DNA of 5,667 bases from contig JAHHTM010000101.1 of NCBI GenBank assembly GCA_020024675.1, forward strand, positions 1 to 5,667, written 5' to 3'. The notes beneath the pieces are model-generated. The model was not told the DNA's origin. It did no database searches and was given only the letters and a program-made list of their open reading frames with translations. The stretch comes from Muricomes sp. GTDB taxonomy: Bacteria; Bacillota; Clostridia; Lachnospirales; Lachnospiraceae. Within the stretch, counting starts at the first letter, position 1; every line of letters starts with the position of its first letter. Positions 1 to 5,454 of this stretch are shown here, one piece after another. The position numbers and the translations under genes are program-made.

Positions 1-815
1 GTACAATTTAAGAGGATATTTTTTGAACTTTGATTGTCATATGTTTTTTCGGAAGATAGACCGGAAAATAAATCTTCATCGATTTCGACAGATCCGGCAT
101 CACATGTGACCGAGTAGTTGTAATCCTCTTTGGAACCATTTAGTGTAACATCAACCTTTCCGGCAGAACAATCTATGGCAAGATTTTTTGTTACATCTCC
201 TTCAAATTCTAATTCTCCGGCATTTACTTTTGCTGATATGTTATGTGCATTCAATTGTTCGAAGGAACAACTTCCGGCATTGAGTTTAATATCAACATTT
301 TCAATTTCAAGATGTTCCACATCCAATTCTCCAGCACTCATATTTATAGTGAGTTCTTTCAATATAGGTTTTTCGGGAATGTAAATATAGATTTCTGAAT
401 GTTTATGATGTTTGGAAAAATGCTTATCAAATCCTTTCGAAGAAATAGAAAGTTCATTTCCATTCTGGTTAATATCAAGATAATTAGAATGTCTGTGTTT
501 TCTGGAAGCAATGTGTACCTGATCATCGTTAGATGGAAGAAGATTAATCTCACCATAATCTATATTAAGTTTTAACGAATCAATTTGATCATATGCATCT
601 TCAGAAGAATCGGAAATCATAGAAAAATCCTCATCGTCTGGGATATGCACGATATCTTCAGAATCTTCTAATAAAAATTTATGATTTGGTTTTGGAATAT
701 GCTGAAAAGCACTGTTATAGGAAAATCCTAAAATAAAAGAAATAATAGTGATAACAATTCCCAGACTGCCAATACAGCCAATTGAAATCCAGAAAATTTT
801 CCAGCCTTTTTTCAT
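1..815 (-). CDS. DUF4097 (toastrack-type) membrane-anchored protein, 3' end cut by window edge
   Basis: Starts at the ATG at 815-813 and stays open to base 1, giving 271 residues with no stop, so the C-terminus is missing. Seen: a positively charged start (MKKGWK), one hydrophobic segment at about residues 8-32, an acidic linker (about 50-75), a histidine-rich patch (101-139), then five units each centred on Ala-Gly (161-162, 180-181, 199-200, 218-219, 240-241). The units are spaced 19, 19, 19 and 22 residues apart and have the form (S/N/D)-A-G-x-(hydrophobic)-x-(hydrophobic). This is the repeat signature of DUF4097 / putative adhesin proteins, predicted to fold as a single-layer beta-helix ('toastrack'). 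It probably sits outside the membrane, anchored by the N-terminal helix. An AAGGAG site (824-829) lies 8 nt upstream, inside the preceding gene, and the start overlaps that gene's stop (ATGA). Related proteins occur in LiaF/LiaG-like envelope-stress loci; the exact role here is unknown. Confidence 0.88.
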   Translation of the reverse strand, partial: MKKGWKIFWISIGCIGSLGIVITIISFILGFSYNSAFQHIPKPNHKFLLEDSEDIVHIPDDEDFSMISDSSEDAYDQIDSLKLNIDYGEINLLPSNDDQVHIASRKHRHSNYLDINQNGNELSISSKGFDKHFSKHHKHSEIYIYIPEKPILKELTINMSAGELDVEHLEIENVDIKLNAGSCSFEQLNAHNISAKVNAGELEFEGDVTKNLAIDCSAGKVDVTLNGSKEDYNYSVTCDAGSVEIDEDLFSGLSSEKTYDNQSSKNILLNC

Positions 816-1483
816 GATCGATTCTCCTTTCTGTGAAATGGTTTACGGATAAGTTCTACAAGCCATCGGAATGCCGGTGGAAATAGTTTCAGTGCGCACC
901 ACCATAGCAATACAGAAACAGATAGGCCAAGTGCTATAAGAATAAGTCCACTGCCTAAAAGCCCAAGGGAAGATATAAAAGAGCCGGGAAGCAGAAGGCA
1001 TGCAAAAACAAAAATAACCACACCAATTCCGGCAACTACAAATCCACCGCCTAAAAGTAAAGCGAGAATTACAAAGAGGGCAATTACAATGGAAAGCACG
1101 ATTCCAGACACAGTAGCTGCAGCAGGAAGCAGCATTGGAAGACCGACAACCAGAATTAACAGGATTAGTATCAGTTTTAAAGGTTTACTGGTCCAAGGTT
1201 TCTTTTGGACATTTCTGGAAGGAAGATTTTTGTCTTCAAAAGGAGTATAGTGATAACCTGTTTCGCTATATTCACTTTTTGCGTCCATATCGTCATAAAG
1301 ACCGGAGCGAATAGTCTGAGCTACCTTTTGAGGACTTTCTAGTTTCTTTAATATTTCTGCCTCGTTTTCTTTTCCTGCATCGTCAAAATAATCGTTGTAG
1401 TATTGCAGTGCCTCATCACGTTCATTTTTTGAAAGATCGAAAAGTAATAGTTCTAGTTCGTTCATAAATTCTGTACGTGTCAC
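812..1483 (-). CDS. DUF1700 / HAAS-domain integral membrane protein
   Basis: A 223-residue protein with a GTG start. Residues 1-64 match the DUF1700 (HAAS) domain: a helical N-terminus with the characteristic ALQYYNDYFDDAG stretch (25-37), followed by an ILKKLESPQKVAQTI segment (44-58), where families of this type usually have a Leu-Gly-Ser-Pro turn. A polar linker (65-100) leads to a very hydrophobic C-terminal half (about 103-198) that I read as four membrane helices, ending in a basic tail (RKPFHRK). GTG at 1483 is chosen over the internal ATG seven codons in because AAGGAGGTG lies 9 nt upstream of it. The GTG overlaps the padR-family stop (GTGA) and the gene's own stop overlaps the DUF4097 start (ATGA), so translation of the three is probably coupled. 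In known PadR/HAAS pairs the cytoplasmic HAAS domain is thought to work with the PadR regulator; that link is inferred here from family and position. Confidence 0.9.
   Translation of the reverse strand: MTRTEFMNELELLLFDLSKNERDEALQYYNDYFDDAGKENEAEILKKLESPQKVAQTIRSGLYDDMDAKSEYSETGYHYTPFEDKNLPSRNVQKKPWTSKPLKLILILLILVVGLPMLLPAAATVSGIVLSIVIALFVILALLLGGGFVVAGIGVVIFVFACLLLPGSFISSLGLLGSGLILIALGLSVSVLLWWCALKLFPPAFRWLVELIRKPFHRKENRS
824..829 (-). promoter_or_regulatory. Ribosome binding site of the DUF4097 gene
   Basis: AAGGAG, 8 nt upstream of the ATG at 815, and wholly inside the last codons of the DUF1700 gene. Together with the ATGA stop/start overlap it supports this start and translational coupling. 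Confidence 0.75.
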
Positions 1484-1803
1484 AACGCGTCACCTCCTTC
1501 AAATAAATCGGATATTTTACAAGAATAGTTTTTCCATTCTGTTTTATAAAAATTAAGTTGAGCAAGTCCTTTTAGCGTTACCTGATAGTATCGGCGATTT
1601 CTTCCGTCAAATTGTTTATCATATACTTCTAGACATTCATCTTTTTGAAGACGGCGAAGTACAGGATAAAGAGTCGATTCTGACACATCCAAAGTTTTTC
1701 GCACATCCTGCGTGATTTTATATCCATATGTTCCCTCTTCTGATTTAGAAACAACGGCAAGAACGATGGCATCTAGAAGAGCAGCTCCTGTATTGAATAC
1801 CAT
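1480..1803 (-). CDS. PadR-family transcriptional regulator
   Basis: A 107-residue winged-helix regulator, the normal size for a short PadR (subfamily 2). Seen: an N-terminal helix with LDAIVLAVVS (9-18), GTYGYKITQDV (24-34), the recognition region LDVSESTLYPVLRRLQKDECLE (38-59; key residues S42, S44, T45, Y47, P48, R51, R52), the wing with GRNRRYYQVTLKG (67-79), and a short C-terminal helix for dimerisation. The G-Y-x-I and STLYPxLxRL patterns are diagnostic of PadR. The ATG at 1803 has AAGGAGG 5 nt upstream. It is the first gene of a three-gene operon and its stop overlaps the GTG of the DUF1700 gene. A near-palindrome in its own promoter suggests it represses the operon, relieved by an unknown envelope or drug signal. 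The inducer cannot be read from the sequence. Confidence 0.95.
   Translation of the reverse strand: MVFNTGAALLDAIVLAVVSKSEEGTYGYKITQDVRKTLDVSESTLYPVLRRLQKDECLEVYDKQFDGRNRRYYQVTLKGLAQLNFYKTEWKNYSCKISDLFEGGDAL
1491..1499 (-). promoter_or_regulatory. Ribosome binding site deciding the GTG start of the DUF1700 gene
   Basis: AAGGAGGTG is a nearly full match to the 16S anti-SD sequence, with 9 nt between AGGAGG and the GTG at 1483. It lies inside the end of the PadR gene. The alternative ATG six codons further in would be 27 nt from it, so GTG is the supported start. Confidence 0.85.
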
Positions 1804-1846
1804 GAGATCCTCCTTTCTTTCATCCTAACAAGATGTTGTTTTCATA

Positions 1847-1873
1847 CCAATATTATATAGCGTATAGTATTGG
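1847..1873. promoter_or_regulatory. Near-palindromic operator overlapping the PadR operon promoter
   Basis: A 27-nt inverted repeat with arms CCAATACTATA and TATAATATTGG (minus-strand reading), 10 of 11 positions paired, around a 5-nt centre. It covers the -10 element and most of the spacer, so a bound dimer would block RNA polymerase. Position upstream of a PadR gene and dyad symmetry make PadR the likely binder (inference). PadR dimers are known to bind AT-rich dyads in their own promoters. Confidence 0.75.
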
Positions 1874-1881
1874 AAAGTCAA
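1852..1881 (-). promoter_or_regulatory. Sigma-A promoter of the PadR-DUF1700-DUF4097 operon
   Basis: Read on the minus strand: TTGACT (-35, at 1881-1876), an 18-nt spacer, then TATAAT (-10, at 1857-1852). The -35 has one mismatch to consensus and the -10 is perfect. Transcription should start near 1845, leaving a leader of about 40 nt with AAGGAGG before the PadR ATG. It is the only strong promoter seen upstream of the three coupled genes. Confidence 0.85.
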
Positions 1882-1940
1882 TAAAAATATAAGATTGGCT
1901 TTTTAAATATAAAACAAAGTCATTTAGATATGTTATGCAG

Positions 1941-1994
1941 ACAAAATAAAAAACAGCAATAATGAATATTATAAGACTTCATTATTGCTGTTTT
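1941..1994 (-). terminator. Intrinsic terminator of the sodium-dependent transporter gene
   Basis: A perfect 17-bp stem (1994-1978 pairing with 1966-1950) with an 11-nt loop, starting 3 nt after the transporter stop codon. On the minus strand it is followed by a T-rich run (TTATTTTGT, 1949-1941). The stem is AT-rich but long. It separates the transporter from the PadR operon promoter about 70 nt further on in the same direction. Confidence 0.88.
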
Positions 1995-1997
1995 ATG

Positions 1998-3392
1998 TTA
2001 ACTAAAAAGTCCCAAAGACTGTAAAAATAAAATAGACATGATAACAGGAACGATATATCGGATCATAAATGCATATAATTTTTTTCTTCCAAATTTTACG
2101 TTGCCGGTTTCTACTTCTTCTATGATCCATTTTGGTTTTATGACCCAGCCAATAAAGACTGCTGTAAGAAGCGAGATTAGTGGCATCAGAAAACTATTAC
2201 TTATATAGTCCATGATATCAAGAAGCTGTCCTACACTTCCATTTGGAAGTTTTAATTCAAAGTAGAATATATTATAGCCAAGACATATTAAGATTGCGGT
2301 TACGGCAGAATACAAAGAAATCCAAAAGCTAGTTTTTTTCCTAGAAGTTTTAAAGATATTTGAACAGTTTGCCACCAGTGTTTCCATGATCGATACGCAA
2401 GAAGTAAGGGCTGCTAAAAGAATCATAAGGAAGAAGATGACGCCTACGATAATACCTGCTTTTCCCATGGAACTAAATACTTTAGGAAGGGAAACAAACA
2501 TAAGGCTTGGTCCAGAAGCCATTCCATCAGTGCCTGAGAAAACATAAATTGCAGGAATGATCATAAGTCCAGCGAGGAATGCAACTGCTGTATCAAAAAA
2601 TTCAATCTGAGCAATGGATTTGTTTAGGTTTACATCTTTTTTTACATAGGATCCATATGTGATCATAATACCCATGGATACGCTAAGAGAGAAGAAAAGT
2701 TGACTCATAGCATCCAGAAGTATATTAAGGAAACGAGAAAAAGTGAGTCCTTTAAAATCTGGTATCAGATATACTGCTAAACCATCAAGTCCAGTTCTTG
2801 TGATCCCGGATGCATCCGTGTGACTTAAAGTCAGAGAGTAAAGTGCGATTCCTAAGATCATAACAAAGAGACCGGGCATTACAATTGTTGAAAAACGTTC
2901 GACTCCTTTTTCAACACCGGTATATACGATAAAAGCTGTGATTGCAAGAAAAATCAGCATAAATACAATAGGGGCTGCCTTACTTGTAATAAATGAAATA
3001 AAGAAATCATCTTCAGCCGCTTTTGCTCCACGTCCACTTAAGTATACAGATGTATATTTAAGTACCCATCCTCCGATTACAGAATAATAGGTCATAATAA
3101 TTACCGGTACAAGAAAGGTAAGTTTTCCAATGAATCCCCATCTTGGACATACGCAACTGAAGGCGTTCCATGCATTTTTCCCGGTTTTTCTTCCAAGTGC
3201 GATATCGGTAGTAAGTAACGTAAATCCAAATGTAAGTACAAGGACCAGATAAACAAGTAAAAACAATCCACCCCCATCTCTGGCTGCCAGATAAGGGAAC
3301 CTCCATATATTTCCAACACCTACGGCACTTCCAGCTGCGGCTAACACAAACCCGATAGAACCGGTAAATCCGCTTTTCTTTTTATTTTCCAT
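1998..3392 (-). CDS. Sodium-dependent amino-acid transporter, NSS (SNF) family
   Basis: A sodium-coupled importer in the cytoplasmic membrane, LeuT fold, with about 11 membrane helices as in many bacterial members. Numbered from the ATG at 3392 (464 aa), TM1 holds GSAVGVGN (21-28) then WRFPY; TM3 has the conserved Tyr pair (102-103); the unwound TM6 has FFSLSVSMG (233-241); TM8 has ALTSC (328-332). These carry the two sodium sites and the substrate pocket. Gly at the TM1 position that is Asp in monoamine carriers points to an amino-acid substrate. Relative to LeuT, Asn286 aligns with Asp267, Glu290 with Ala271 and Phe259 with Met240. An in-frame ATG at 3398 exists, but AGGAGG (3401-3406) is only 2 nt from it and 8 nt from the ATG at 3392, which is preferred. 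The gene stands alone with its own promoter and terminator. The actual substrate cannot be read directly; an aromatic or hydrophobic amino acid is plausible. Confidence 0.95.
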   Translation of the reverse strand: MENKKKSGFTGSIGFVLAAAGSAVGVGNIWRFPYLAARDGGGLFLLVYLVLVLTFGFTLLTTDIALGRKTGKNAWNAFSCVCPRWGFIGKLTFLVPVIIMTYYSVIGGWVLKYTSVYLSGRGAKAAEDDFFISFITSKAAPIVFMLIFLAITAFIVYTGVEKGVERFSTIVMPGLFVMILGIALYSLTLSHTDASGITRTGLDGLAVYLIPDFKGLTFSRFLNILLDAMSQLFFSLSVSMGIMITYGSYVKKDVNLNKSIAQIEFFDTAVAFLAGLMIIPAIYVFSGTDGMASGPSLMFVSLPKVFSSMGKAGIIVGVIFFLMILLAALTSCVSIMETLVANCSNIFKTSRKKTSFWISLYSAVTAILICLGYNIFYFELKLPNGSVGQLLDIMDYISNSFLMPLISLLTAVFIGWVIKPKWIIEEVETGNVKFGRKKLYAFMIRYIVPVIMSILFLQSLGLFS

Positions 3393-3400
3393 ATTCATAA

Positions 3401-3408
3401 CCTCCTTT
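3401..3408 (-). promoter_or_regulatory. Ribosome binding site deciding the transporter start
   Basis: AAAGGAGG on the minus strand. Spacing is 8 nt to the ATG at 3392 and only 2 nt to the ATG at 3398, so the downstream Met is the likely initiator. Confidence 0.75.
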
Positions 3409-3422
3409 AAAGCTGCCAGTTT

Positions 3423-3451
3423 AATATATACAAAGTTTGTAAAATTGACAA
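3423..3451 (-). promoter_or_regulatory. Promoter of the transporter gene
   Basis: Read on the minus strand: TTGTCA (3451-3446), a 17-nt spacer, TATATT (3428-3423). Each hexamer has one mismatch to the sigma-A consensus. The predicted start near 3416 leaves a leader of about 24 nt, with no room for a riboswitch or attenuator, so control is expected at initiation. Confidence 0.75.
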
Positions 3452-3454
3452 ACT
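3434..3454. promoter_or_regulatory. Candidate operator dyad on the transporter promoter
   Basis: AGTTTGT and ACAAACT are perfect 7-nt inverted arms around a 7-nt centre (21 nt in all). The dyad covers the -35 hexamer and much of the spacer of the transporter promoter and ends 25 nt before the -35 of the divergent XRE gene. Size and symmetry suit an XRE-type dimer; binding by the neighbouring regulator is inferred. Confidence 0.5.
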
Positions 3455-3479
3455 GTTTAAATTTCTTTAGAAGAAACTT

Positions 3480-3509
3480 TTGACAGAAATATGTTCGCTA
3501 TGTTAGAAT
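3480..3509 (+). promoter_or_regulatory. Extended -10 promoter of the XRE regulator gene
   Basis: TTGACA (3480-3485), an 18-nt spacer ending in TGT, then TAGAAT (3504-3509), giving a TGnTAGAAT extended -10. The -35 is perfect and the -10 has one mismatch. Predicted start is near 3516, with a leader of about 78 nt in which I see no clear secondary structure. The two divergent -35 elements are 28 nt apart. Confidence 0.8.
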
Positions 3510-3582
3510 TGAAGGTGTTATTTTGAGAGATAAGAGAATAGATTTATTAAAAAATAAAAAATGGATATTTAAACGAAACTTT

Positions 3583-3590
3583 TGGAGAAG
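3583..3590 (+). promoter_or_regulatory. Ribosome binding site deciding the ATG start of the XRE gene
   Basis: TGGAGAAG; GGAG at 3584-3587 is 6 nt before the ATG at 3594. A TTG at 3582 is in the same frame but overlaps this site and has no SD of its own, so ATG 3594 is chosen. Confidence 0.7.
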
Positions 3591-3593
3591 AAA

Positions 3594-4322
3594 ATGGAAA
3601 CTATTAATAGATATACAGGGGCTAAGATCAGAAATTATAGAAAGATGAAAAAGATGACGATACAGCAGCTTGCCGATGCAATCCATAAAAGCCGTGCAAC
3701 AGTCAGTAAATATGAGACAGGAGATATAAGTCTTGATCTGGAAACATTATATGAAATTAGCAAAGTGTTGGATGTTGGAATGGAGCAGTTGACAGATTAT
3801 CATCCGGAAGTGGAAGAAATTGTAGAGCCGTCAATGGATTATACAGGAATAAGTCCGTTTTTTAAGGCGGATCGTCTGTATTTCTATTTTTATGACGGAA
3901 GATATGACAGATTGAAAGAGTCGGTCATTGATATTCATAAAAACAGTGTAAATGAAGATGGAAGTTATGAAGCTTCACTTTGTATTCATTCATCAACAAA
4001 GACAGGCAGAAGTAGTGAAGTTTATTACACGGGAAATGTTCTGTACAGTGATATATTGATTCGATTTTCGTTTGTGAACCAGTATAATAAACTGGAGCAG
4101 GATCTTCTTTATATTTTTAATCCTCTGGAGCTTAGAGATTATACAGAAGGTCTTTTATGTGGAATTTCAAGTACAGATTTCAAACCATGTGCATTTAAAT
4201 GTCTTGTTTCACTTTTTCCACAAAAAGATTTTGAACAATTAAAGAATCGATTGTTGCTTACAACAAAAGAAATAAGGTGCTGGCAGAAACAAAATATGCT
4301 GATGGTAGATAATAATGGTTAA
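3594..4322 (+). CDS. XRE-family (Cro/CI-like HTH) regulator with an uncharacterised C-terminal domain
   Basis: A 242-residue cytoplasmic DNA-binding protein. Residues 9-67 form a classic HTH_3 domain: helix 2 TIQQLADAI (22-30), recognition helix around RATVSKYETG (34-43), then DLETLYEISKVLDV (48-61), as in Cro/CI-type regulators. After a linker (about 70-90, acidic) comes a domain of about 150 residues that I do not recognise as a named family. It has aromatic strands (LYFYFYDGRYDRL 95-107; SEVYYTGNVLYSDILIRFSF 141-160) and a later GLLCGISSTDFKPCAFKCLVS stretch (186-206). Alternating hydrophobic residues suggest a beta-rich ligand-binding fold. I have a general memory of similar proteins beside transporters in gut Clostridia, not a checked match. 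It is transcribed away from the NSS transporter across a 200-nt promoter region, so it is a natural candidate to control that gene. Activator or repressor action cannot be told from sequence. Confidence 0.9.
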   Translation: METINRYTGAKIRNYRKMKKMTIQQLADAIHKSRATVSKYETGDISLDLETLYEISKVLDVGMEQLTDYHPEVEEIVEPSMDYTGISPFFKADRLYFYFYDGRYDRLKESVIDIHKNSVNEDGSYEASLCIHSSTKTGRSSEVYYTGNVLYSDILIRFSFVNQYNKLEQDLLYIFNPLELRDYTEGLLCGISSTDFKPCAFKCLVSLFPQKDFEQLKNRLLLTTKEIRCWQKQNMLMVDNNG

Positions 4323-4355
4323 AGGGAGGATTTTTATCCTCCCTTTCTTATTTTT
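4321..4355 (+). terminator. Intrinsic terminator of the XRE gene, between convergent genes
   Basis: An 11-bp perfect stem (4321-4331 with 4336-4346: AAAGGGAGGAT / ATCCTCCCTTT) and a TTTT loop, followed by CTTATTTTT. The left arm begins inside the TAA stop of the XRE gene. The T-rich tail lies in the last codons of the anti-sigma gene, whose stop (4348-4350) is 1 nt from the stem. On the minus strand the same stem is followed by AACCATTATT, a poor T tract, so it mainly serves the plus strand. Confidence 0.9.
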
Positions 4356-5454
4356 CATATTTTGAAACATGTACATTATTGATACTAACATAGGATATAG
4401 ATTGTGAAGACATAAGATCAAGTAGAGCATCTTTTCCAATGTCGACTCTTACACCGTAGGCCTTCCATTCTTTTTTTGTACTTTTGAGACGTTTCTTGAA
4501 GTTCTCTACAGTAATGTCTTTGCCAAATAAAGTAGACATTAGTTTTACGAATTCTGGATGATCGATCATAAGTTGAAGATGTGACTGATAGTTTGTTTCC
4601 AATAATTCGCCACTTATTTTTTCAGTATCAAGATAATAAAATGGATATTTATCCATAGCTTGTTTCGTAAATTCTTCCTTTGAGATCGTATATAAATTCA
4701 TACCATAAGCGACTTGTGGAGCAAGAGAAAAGTTCTGATCTTTCAAAGCAATCCATTTAAAAGTTGAATCAGGACATTCATTTATCAGTGCGGCCACATC
4801 ATCAGAAGAAAGATAGTGTTCAAAACTAAGAGAAACATCAAGCCATGCAGAATTAGGAAGTTTTTCAATTTCATTTCGAATGGTTTCTGGTGTTGGCATT
4901 CCGGGTTGAAATCCCACAGAAGGGTCAGGATTTTTAAATTCATTTAAAGAATGATATAAAAGTAATGGACCCCGAACAGATTTCAGTTTTGACCATTTTA
5001 TACGTAAGTGATTTGCAGAGTCGTCGCTTAGTATAATTGGATCAAGTGACTGGAATAGTTTTACATCAACATCATAACAGCCAAATCCTTTTTTTGTATA
5101 TGGAGAGAAGTTGTCATTGTGAATTACATATGCGGTAACATTTGGAAAATGCATATTGATAAAGTCTGTAAGCAACAGTCCAAATTCTCTTGGTGGTTCA
5201 TCTGTTTCTTTTGTAAGAAATTCAGTCTCTTGTTTTGGATTGTAGAATAGCGTGCTTATTAATGCAGAAGAACCATAATAAAGGGTAACAGCCAGTATGG
5301 AAATTGCAAGCAAGACCGTAAAAACTCGTGTATAAACTGTGCGATTAATGGAATGTTTTAGTTTCTTTTGAAAATTTTTTGTATTTACGCTTTTTAAGTC
5401 AGTGTTTTTTTGAACTTCAGATTCTAATAGTTTATTTAATTCATGTTCGTTCAT
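4348..5454 (-). CDS. Membrane anti-sigma factor with Sigma_reg N- and C-terminal domains
   Basis: A 368-residue single-pass membrane protein that probably binds and holds the ECF sigma factor encoded immediately upstream. Residues 1-40 are a charged cytoplasmic part, about 43-66 a membrane helix (VFTVLLAISILAVTLYY), and the remaining 300 residues are predicted to lie outside the membrane. The juxtamembrane part (to about 110) fits the 'sigma factor regulator N-terminal' family. Residues about 200-360, with AWLDVSLSF, ALINECPD, WIALKD and the closing YGVRVDIGKDALLDL...ISYVSINNVHV, fit the 'sigma factor regulator C-terminal' domain. No zinc-binding HxxxCxxC (ZAS) motif is seen. ATG 5454 is preferred over an in-frame ATG at 5553 because GGAAGG lies 7 nt upstream and the extra 33 codons would lie inside the sigma gene. 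The start overlaps the end of the sigma gene by 14 nt, indicating coupled synthesis. The signal sensed is unknown. Confidence 0.88.
   Translation of the reverse strand: MNEHELNKLLESEVQKNTDLKSVNTKNFQKKLKHSINRTVYTRVFTVLLAISILAVTLYYGSSALISTLFYNPKQETEFLTKETDEPPREFGLLLTDFINMHFPNVTAYVIHNDNFSPYTKKGFGCYDVDVKLFQSLDPIILSDDSANHLRIKWSKLKSVRGPLLLYHSLNEFKNPDPSVGFQPGMPTPETIRNEIEKLPNSAWLDVSLSFEHYLSSDDVAALINECPDSTFKWIALKDQNFSLAPQVAYGMNLYTISKEEFTKQAMDKYPFYYLDTEKISGELLETNYQSHLQLMIDHPEFVKLMSTLFGKDITVENFKKRLKSTKKEWKAYGVRVDIGKDALLDLMSSQSISYVSINNVHVSKYEK

Noticed and set aside
130..384. Plus-strand open frame of 84 codons
   Set aside because: It lies opposite the DUF4097 coding region, has no ribosome binding site, and its repeated Ser-Pro-Ala pattern only mirrors the Ala-Gly codons of the real gene.
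3058..3319. Two minus-strand open frames within the transporter gene
   Set aside because: They are out-of-frame shadows of strongly conserved NSS coding sequence, with no own start signals.
3445..3473. Second plus-strand promoter TTGACA-N17-TAGAAG
   Set aside because: The -35 is perfect but the -10 is weak. The TTGACA-N18-TAGAAT with extended -10 just downstream explains the XRE gene better.
3561..3572. Three-codon reading frame (ATG GAT ATT TAA) in the XRE leader, as a leader peptide
   Set aside because: No ribosome binding site and no run of regulatory codons; likely chance.
3582..3593. TTG start four codons upstream for the XRE gene
   Set aside because: The TTG overlaps the SD used by the ATG at 3594 and has no SD of its own.
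3498..3686. Minus-strand open frame across the XRE gene start
   Set aside because: It overlaps the XRE promoter and HTH coding region on the opposite strand, lacks an SD and looks like low-complexity translation of AT-rich DNA.
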